From contig JAEUJR010000951.1 in assembly GCA_016793585.1 (NCBI GenBank), forward strand, positions 1-8,458: DNA of 8,458 nucleotides, written 5' to 3'. The notes below the pieces were generated by a model. It was not told the DNA's origin. It did not search any database and worked only from the letters and a program-made list of their open reading frames with translations. The translations under genes were made by a program, and so were the position numbers. Shown one piece after another: positions 5,180 to 8,458 of the stretch (its first letter is position 1; each line of letters starts with the position of its first letter). Source of the DNA: Archangium sp. Lineage in GTDB: Bacteria > Myxococcota > Myxococcia > Myxococcales > Myxococcaceae.

Positions 5180-5998
5180 CGCAGCACAGAAGGGCGGCTC
5201 GCGCGGAACACCAGCGCTCAACAGCCGCTCTTCGCCGGTGAAGGGATCATCGGCAGGCGGGTACTCGACGTTCCACAACACGAGCCCTGCCGCCGGAGCC
5301 CGCTCGAGCACCTCAGGTCGCACGGCAGTTGCTCCGCGCGCGAGCGCCTCGGCGAAGCCGTCTTTCGACCACGCCCGGCTCGCGACTGCGACGGCGCCGC
5401 CCACGAGGTAGCGCACCATGTAGCGGCCAAAGCCGTCTCCGCGCAGGCGCACGTCGACGAGCCCCGACGAAGACTCGATCACCTCGACGCTCGACACGGT
5501 TCGTGGCCGCACCACGCTCGACTTGTCGTGGAACGCGAAGAAGTCGTGGGTGCCCACCGAGAGCGCGAGCGTCTCGCTCAGACTCGCCACGTCGAAGCGC
5601 GCGCTCCAGGCGTCACGGCTCCAGCGCGGGTCGTCTTTCAGCAGCAGCCGATAGCGATACTCCTTCGCGCTCGCCTTCCAGTGTGCGTTGAAGTGTGGAG
5701 GCGCCTCACGGGCCAGCGCGATGCCCAGCGTGTTCGGCAGGTGCGCATTGATGCGCGCGGGCACGTCGTCGATCGCGCCTTCTCCCAGCAGCTTGAACGA
5801 CAAGACCTGCATGCGGGCGTGCACCCCGGCGTCGGTTCGCCCCGTCGCGACCGGGTTCCGTTCGAGCCCCGCCGCACGCATCGCATCGCGCAACGTCTGT
5901 TGAACCGTCGGCCCCTGGGCCTGAGCCTGATAGCCTCTGAACGCGGCGCCGTGATACCAACACCACAGCGCGACGAGTCTGGAGGGAGTGCGGGACAT
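5177..5998 (-). CDS. truA: tRNA pseudouridine synthase A (TruA)
   Basis: The 273-residue protein matches the TruA family in length and motif order. TruA converts uridines 38-40 of the tRNA anticodon stem-loop to pseudouridine in the cytoplasm. The catalytic Asp is Asp56 in GRTDAGVHA (53-61), equivalent to Asp60 of Escherichia coli. Other landmarks are FRGYQAQ (20-26), LPNTLGI (87-93), KEYRYRL (112-118), and GFGRYMVRYLVGG (189-201) near the end. Some usually conserved spots differ: YDG reads YHG (His16), GWQ reads GYQ (Tyr23), and FHAR reads FNAH (103-106). ATG 5998 is the only plausible start: an in-frame stop lies at 6022-6020, and the first beta strand begins at residue 7. No ribosome site precedes it, so the message may be leaderless or weakly translated. 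Its start codon overlaps that of the divergent gene at 5997, and its stop is in a hairpin shared with the convergent regulator gene. Confidence 0.93.
   Translation of the reverse strand: MSRTPSRLVALWCWYHGAAFRGYQAQAQGPTVQQTLRDAMRAAGLERNPVATGRTDAGVHARMQVLSFKLLGEGAIDDVPARINAHLPNTLGIALAREAPPHFNAHWKASAKEYRYRLLLKDDPRWSRDAWSARFDVASLSETLALSVGTHDFFAFHDKSSVVRPRTVSSVEVIESSSGLVDVRLRGDGFGRYMVRYLVGGAVAVASRAWSKDGFAEALARGATAVRPEVLERAPAAGLVLWNVEYPPADDPFTGEERLLSAGVPREPPFCAA
5981..5988 (+). promoter_or_regulatory. Ribosome binding site for the GYF gene, inside truA
   Basis: GGAGGGAG lies eight bases before ATG 5997, with the GGAGG core 11 bases before it. The GTG at 5988 overlaps this site and so cannot be its start. 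The site is embedded in the first codons of truA on the other strand. Confidence 0.75.
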
Positions 5999-6839
5999 GG
6001 CAGACCAGTGGCTCTTCCGTCAGGGTGACCTGATCCTCGGGCCCGTACCCACGAAGCTGCTGGTCGACAAGCTGTTCACCGGTGAGGTGAACGGCCTGAC
6101 CGAGGTCCAGATGATGGGCTCGGGCATCTTCCGCAAGCTGCGTGATGTTCCCGAGCTCAAGGTGCACCTCGCCAAAGCAGAGGCGAAGCAGCGCGTCGAC
6201 GCGCACGCCGAAGCGCACGCCAAAGAGCGCTCGAAGCGCCTGCTCACCATCGTGGGCATCGTCAGCGGGGTGCTGGTCGTCGTCGGCGTCGGCGTCGCCT
6301 TTCTCGGCAGCTACCTCGCGGTGCACGGTTCGACCTCGTCGGCCGACGAGCTGGTCTGGGGCGACATCACCATCGACACGCCGACCGTGACGCGCGCCCA
6401 ACGCAGCTCCGACGACGAGCTCGTCGACTACAACCCTGGCAACCGCAAGAACCCCACGCGGCCGACGAACCCGAACCCGAACCCGAGCCCCAACACCAAC
6501 CCCGGCCCGAAGCCGAAGATGGGCACCGCCGACACCGACGGGCTCGCGATGGGTGAAGTCGATCAAGATGCGATCAACTCCGTGATCGCGAAGTTCAAGC
6601 CCACGCTGATTCCCTGCATCAAAGAAGTCGCCAAGCCCGGCATGCCGCCGACGCAGATTCCGATTCAGTTCACCGTCAACGAGTCGGGCAAGGTGTCGAA
6701 GGTGTGGGTCGACAACCCCGACTTCAAGTCTGGCCCGCTGCCCGAGTGCCTGATGCGCGAGCTGCAGAAGTGGCCGTTCAAGGCTCAAGGCACCAGCGCT
6801 TCGGTCGGCTTCGCGTTCAACATCGGCAAGAAGGGTTGA
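5997..6839 (+). CDS. GYF-domain, single-pass membrane protein with AgmX/PglI (TonB-like) tail
   Basis: The product is 280 residues with three parts. Residues 4-57 resemble a GYF_2 domain (DQWLFRQG, LGPVPTKLL, LFTGEV, FRKLRDVPEL), a cytoplasmic peptide-binding fold. Residues 61-80 are charged and helical. Residues 82-107 are one membrane helix (LLTIVGIVSGVLVVVGVGVAF core). The periplasmic side starts with a Pro/Asn-rich linker (145-175) able to span the cell wall. The last 90 residues match the myxobacterial AgmX/PglI C-terminal domain, a TonB-like fold: INSVIAKFKPTLIPCIKE, then IPIQFTVNESGKVSKVWVDN, then CLMRELQKWPF. Its paired cysteines are Cys207 and Cys251. Known relative by architecture: GltJ (AgmX) of the Myxococcus xanthus gliding machinery, which is larger and also has a zinc ribbon. 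This gene lacks that ribbon. Role here is unproven; an inner-membrane link between a cytoplasmic partner and the envelope is the reasonable inference. Confidence 0.82.
   Translation: MADQWLFRQGDLILGPVPTKLLVDKLFTGEVNGLTEVQMMGSGIFRKLRDVPELKVHLAKAEAKQRVDAHAEAHAKERSKRLLTIVGIVSGVLVVVGVGVAFLGSYLAVHGSTSSADELVWGDITIDTPTVTRAQRSSDDELVDYNPGNRKNPTRPTNPNPNPSPNTNPGPKPKMGTADTDGLAMGEVDQDAINSVIAKFKPTLIPCIKEVAKPGMPPTQIPIQFTVNESGKVSKVWVDNPDFKSGPLPECLMRELQKWPFKAQGTSASVGFAFNIGKKG
6468..6485 (+). repeat. Three AACCCG hexamers coding the Asn-Pro linker
   Basis: Three exact AACCCG units encode Asn-Pro pairs, followed by diverged units (AGCCCC, AACACC, AACCCC). They lie in the periplasmic linker of the GYF/TonB-like protein. 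Linker length could change by slippage without changing the frame. Confidence 0.8.
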
Positions 6840-6872
6840 AAGCCGCGCCGCGGTCTGGTTCACAGGCCGGGC

Positions 6873-7499
6873 ATGGCGAACGTCGAACAAGAGCTCGAGC
6901 GCAAGGCGATGTCGGTTCCTCCCGGCTCGTTCCGGCAGGCGGTGGTGCTGGCCGCGAAGCGCTTCAAGTCGTCGTGGGTCGAGCTGGGCAAGCTGCTCAC
7001 GAAGGTGCGCAACGAAGGCACGTTTCAGGACTGGGGCTACCCCACCTTCGAGGCCTACTGCCTGGCCGAGCTGCGCATTCGCAAGGGCACCGCCGACAAG
7101 CTCACCAAGGGCTACTCGGTGATGAACAAGTACGAGCCCGAGCGCCTCGAGGCGCCCGACATCGCCGAGTCCGCGCCGGCCTTCGAGGTCGTCGAGGTGC
7201 TCGCGCAGGCCGAAGATCGCGGCCAGCTGTCGGCGCAGGAGTACAAGTCGATTCGCGACTCCATCTGGAATCAGGAGAAGCCCACCAGCGAGCTGCGGCG
7301 CGATCTCGTCGAGCGGTTTCCTGCTCCCGAAGGCGAAGGGCCGACTGACGCCGCGAACGTGAAGCGCCTGTGGCAGCAGACGAAGCGGCTGGCTGCCGAG
7401 CTGCGCGCCAACAAGAAGATTCCTCGCACCCTCGTCGAGCGGGCCGATGCGCTCGCCCAGGATCTCGAAGAGGTCGTCACGCAGAAGGCCGAAGCCTGA
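6873..7499 (+). CDS. Hypothetical helical protein, possible helix-turn-helix DNA binder
   Basis: The 208-residue product is soluble and almost wholly helical, with no signal peptide or membrane segment. The most distinctive part is residues 35-84, WVELGKLLTKVRNEG then FQDWGYPTFEAYCLAELRIRKGTADKL. The run GYPTFEAYC-ELRIRKGTADKL resembles the helical cores of proteins in which a short turn (RIRKGT) leads into a recognition helix, as in some phage and plasmid DNA-binding proteins. Residues 100-148 form a second helical block and 160-207 a long charged, probably coiled-coil helix. Start ATG 6873 has no good ribosome site; ATG 6909 (residue 13) is the alternative. The gene begins 33 bases after the GYF gene on the same strand, so the two may be co-transcribed. 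I do not recognise a named family, and DNA binding is an inference. Confidence 0.75.
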   Translation: MANVEQELERKAMSVPPGSFRQAVVLAAKRFKSSWVELGKLLTKVRNEGTFQDWGYPTFEAYCLAELRIRKGTADKLTKGYSVMNKYEPERLEAPDIAESAPAFEVVEVLAQAEDRGQLSAQEYKSIRDSIWNQEKPTSELRRDLVERFPAPEGEGPTDAANVKRLWQQTKRLAAELRANKKIPRTLVERADALAQDLEEVVTQKAEA

Positions 7500-7540
7500 A
7501 CGCGTCACGAATCTGACGTGCCCACCCGGTCGGTGGTGGT

Positions 7541-7573
7541 GCCCCGCGAATGGGGCGTTGCTAGAGTTTTCTT
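7541..7573 (+). terminator. Weak hairpin with nearby T-rich stretch between 7499 and clpX
   Basis: GCCCC (7541-7545) and GGGGC (7552-7556) can pair around a 6-nt loop, and a T-rich stretch (TTTTCTT, 7567-7573) follows after ten bases. The distance is too large for a classical intrinsic terminator. A second small inverted pair, CCACC/GGTGG (7522-7526 and 7532-7536), lies just before it. These may close the upstream transcript. The rest of the gap up to clpX holds the probable clpX promoter and leader, with no gene. Confidence 0.3.
7559..7567 (+). promoter_or_regulatory. Possible extended -10 promoter element of clpX
   Basis: TGCTAGAGT (7559-7567) reads as TG, one base, then TAGAGT (four of six matches to TATAAT). 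No good -35 is visible at the normal distance. Transcription would start near 7574, giving a leader of roughly 55 bases. The same TGCTAnAnT form precedes the lipoprotein gene at 1195-1203. Confidence 0.4.
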
Positions 7574-7620
7574 CGTGCTGCACCTGCGGTTACAGTCGAC
7601 GTCTCAGGGTCGCAGCGTCT

Positions 7621-7626
7621 GGAGGA
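7621..7626 (+). promoter_or_regulatory. Ribosome binding site selecting the TTG start of clpX
   Basis: GGAGGA lies four bases before TTG 7631. No ATG, GTG or other TTG is in frame between the stop at 7562 and the zinc-finger codons, so the gene must use TTG. Confidence 0.8.
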
Positions 7627-7630
7627 CGGT

Positions 7631-8458
7631 TTGAAGAAGGGTGAGCACCACGTCAACCTGTCCTGTTCGTTCTGCGGGAAGTCGCAGCGCGAGGTCCGCA
7701 AGCTGATCGCGGGCCCCACCGTCTACATCTGTGACGAGTGCATCAAGCTCTGCAACGACATCATCGCGGAAGAGAACGAGAAGGAAGAAGCGCGCCCGCA
7801 GGTGAGCCTGCCGACGCCGATGGAGATCAAGACCTTCCTCGACGACTACGTCGTGGGTCAGGACTTCGCCAAGCGTGTGCTCGCGGTGGCCGTCTACAAC
7901 CACTACAAGCGCATCTATCAGCGCAAGCCGGCGCAGCGCCCGCGCCCCGGCATGAAGCTGCCCGGCCCCGAAGACGTCGAGCTCTCGAAGTCGAACATTC
8001 TGCTCATCGGGCCTACGGGCTCGGGCAAGACGCTGCTGGCCCAGTCGCTCGCGCGGTTCCTCAACGTGCCGTTCACCATCGCCGACGCCACGAGCCTCAC
8101 CGAGGCGGGCTACGTCGGTGAAGACGTCGAGAACATCATTCAGAACCTGCTGCACAACGCCGACTACGACGTCGAGAAGGCGGCCCGCGGCATCGTCTAC
8201 GTCGACGAGATCGACAAGATCGCCCGCAAGAACGGCGACACGCCCTCGGCCACCCGCGACGTCGGCGGCGAAGGGGTTCAGCAGGCGCTGCTGAAGATCA
8301 TCGAGGGGACCCGCGCGAACGTCACGCCCCGCGGCGGCAAGAAGTACAACCAGCAGGAGTACATTCAGGTCGACACCTCGAACATCCTCTTCATCTGCGG
8401 CGGCGCCTTCCACGGCATCGAGCAGGTGATTCGCCGTCGCACCGGCGAGAAGGGGCTC
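7631..8458 (+). CDS. clpX: ClpX, AAA+ unfoldase subunit of the ClpXP protease (5' part; runs off the window)
   Basis: 276 residues are visible, about two thirds of a typical ClpX (424 in Escherichia coli). ClpX forms a hexamer that unfolds proteins with ATP and feeds them to ClpP. The N-terminal zinc-binding domain has Cys12, Cys15, Cys34 and Cys37. The AAA+ core shows Walker A GPTGSGKT (127-134), pore loop GYVG (160-163), Walker B IVYVDE (188-193) and ILFICGGAF (252-260). Start is TTG 7631, with GGAGGA just upstream and no other start possible. Two differences from Escherichia coli ClpX stand out: the segment between HYKR and VEL is 12 residues longer and rich in Pro and Arg (about 95-115), and the RKH motif of the substrate-selecting loop reads KKY (237-239). 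RDVSGEG also reads RDVGGEG (209-215). No clpP or tig lies directly upstream, unlike the common tig-clpP-clpX order. It may be a ClpX paralogue. Confidence 0.95.
   Translation, partial: MKKGEHHVNLSCSFCGKSQREVRKLIAGPTVYICDECIKLCNDIIAEENEKEEARPQVSLPTPMEIKTFLDDYVVGQDFAKRVLAVAVYNHYKRIYQRKPAQRPRPGMKLPGPEDVELSKSNILLIGPTGSGKTLLAQSLARFLNVPFTIADATSLTEAGYVGEDVENIIQNLLHNADYDVEKAARGIVYVDEIDKIARKNGDTPSATRDVGGEGVQQALLKIIEGTRANVTPRGGKKYNQQEYIQVDTSNILFICGGAFHGIEQVIRRRTGEKGL

Noticed and set aside
6843..6853. CCGCG-C-CGCGG inverted repeat after the GYF gene
   Set aside because: A one-base loop cannot form a stable hairpin of this size and no T-run follows; chance is likely in such GC-rich sequence.
5706..7583. 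625-codon open frame on the minus strand spanning truA, the GYF gene and the next gene
   Set aside because: It crosses three better-supported genes and part of the clpX leader, has no domain I can recognise, and is rich in Arg, Leu and His as antisense frames of this DNA are.
7604..8413. 269-codon minus-strand frame opposite clpX
   Set aside because: The plus strand encodes unmistakable ClpX motifs throughout; this frame is their complement.

Overview
The window is 8,458 bases of GC-rich DNA with strongly GC-biased third codon positions and tightly packed genes. The best taxonomic marker is the C-terminus of the large lipoprotein gene (1243-3903). It ends in Gly-Gly-Cys, a short hydrophobic stretch and four arginines, which is the MYXO-CTERM type of sorting tail. 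A second marker is the protein at 5997-6839, which joins a GYF-like domain to an AgmX/PglI (TonB-like) tail. Both point to Myxococcota (myxobacteria). I see no insertion sequence, phage gene, tRNA, rRNA, CRISPR array or other sign of recent transfer; this reads as ordinary chromosome.

Layout, left to right: the 3' end of a gene with a Lys/Pro/Ala-rich tail built on a tandem repeat (1-143); a LarE-type sulfur transferase with three conserved cysteines (201-1115); a large cysteine-rich lipoprotein with a MYXO-CTERM tail (1243-3903); a doubtful small coiled-coil gene (3967-4323); a small exported, probably outer-membrane beta-barrel protein (4409-4912); and a 54-residue ribbon-helix-helix regulator (4997-5161) with its own promoter and a possible operator. 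These are all on the plus strand. Then truA (tRNA pseudouridine synthase) lies on the minus strand (5177-5998), convergent with the regulator. A GYF-transmembrane-TonB-like protein (5997-6839) starts head to head with truA, with overlapping start codons. It is followed by an unrecognised helical, possibly DNA-binding protein (6873-7499) and the first two thirds of a clpX gene (7631-8458, running off the window).

The genes do not form one pathway. Housekeeping RNA modification (truA) and protein quality control (clpX) are interleaved with cell-envelope genes typical of myxobacteria and one small regulator. Points that deserve a second look are: a ClpX whose RKH-loop motif is replaced by Lys-Lys-Tyr and which has a Pro/Arg-rich insertion; a compact relative of the GltJ/AgmX architecture; a protein carrying both an N-terminal lipobox and a MYXO-CTERM tail; a palindrome inside the promoter spacer of the ribbon-helix-helix gene; and stop or start codons shared with hairpins or overlapping on opposite strands. 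I found no convincing wholly new multi-gene system. All functional calls come from reading motifs, without database searches.
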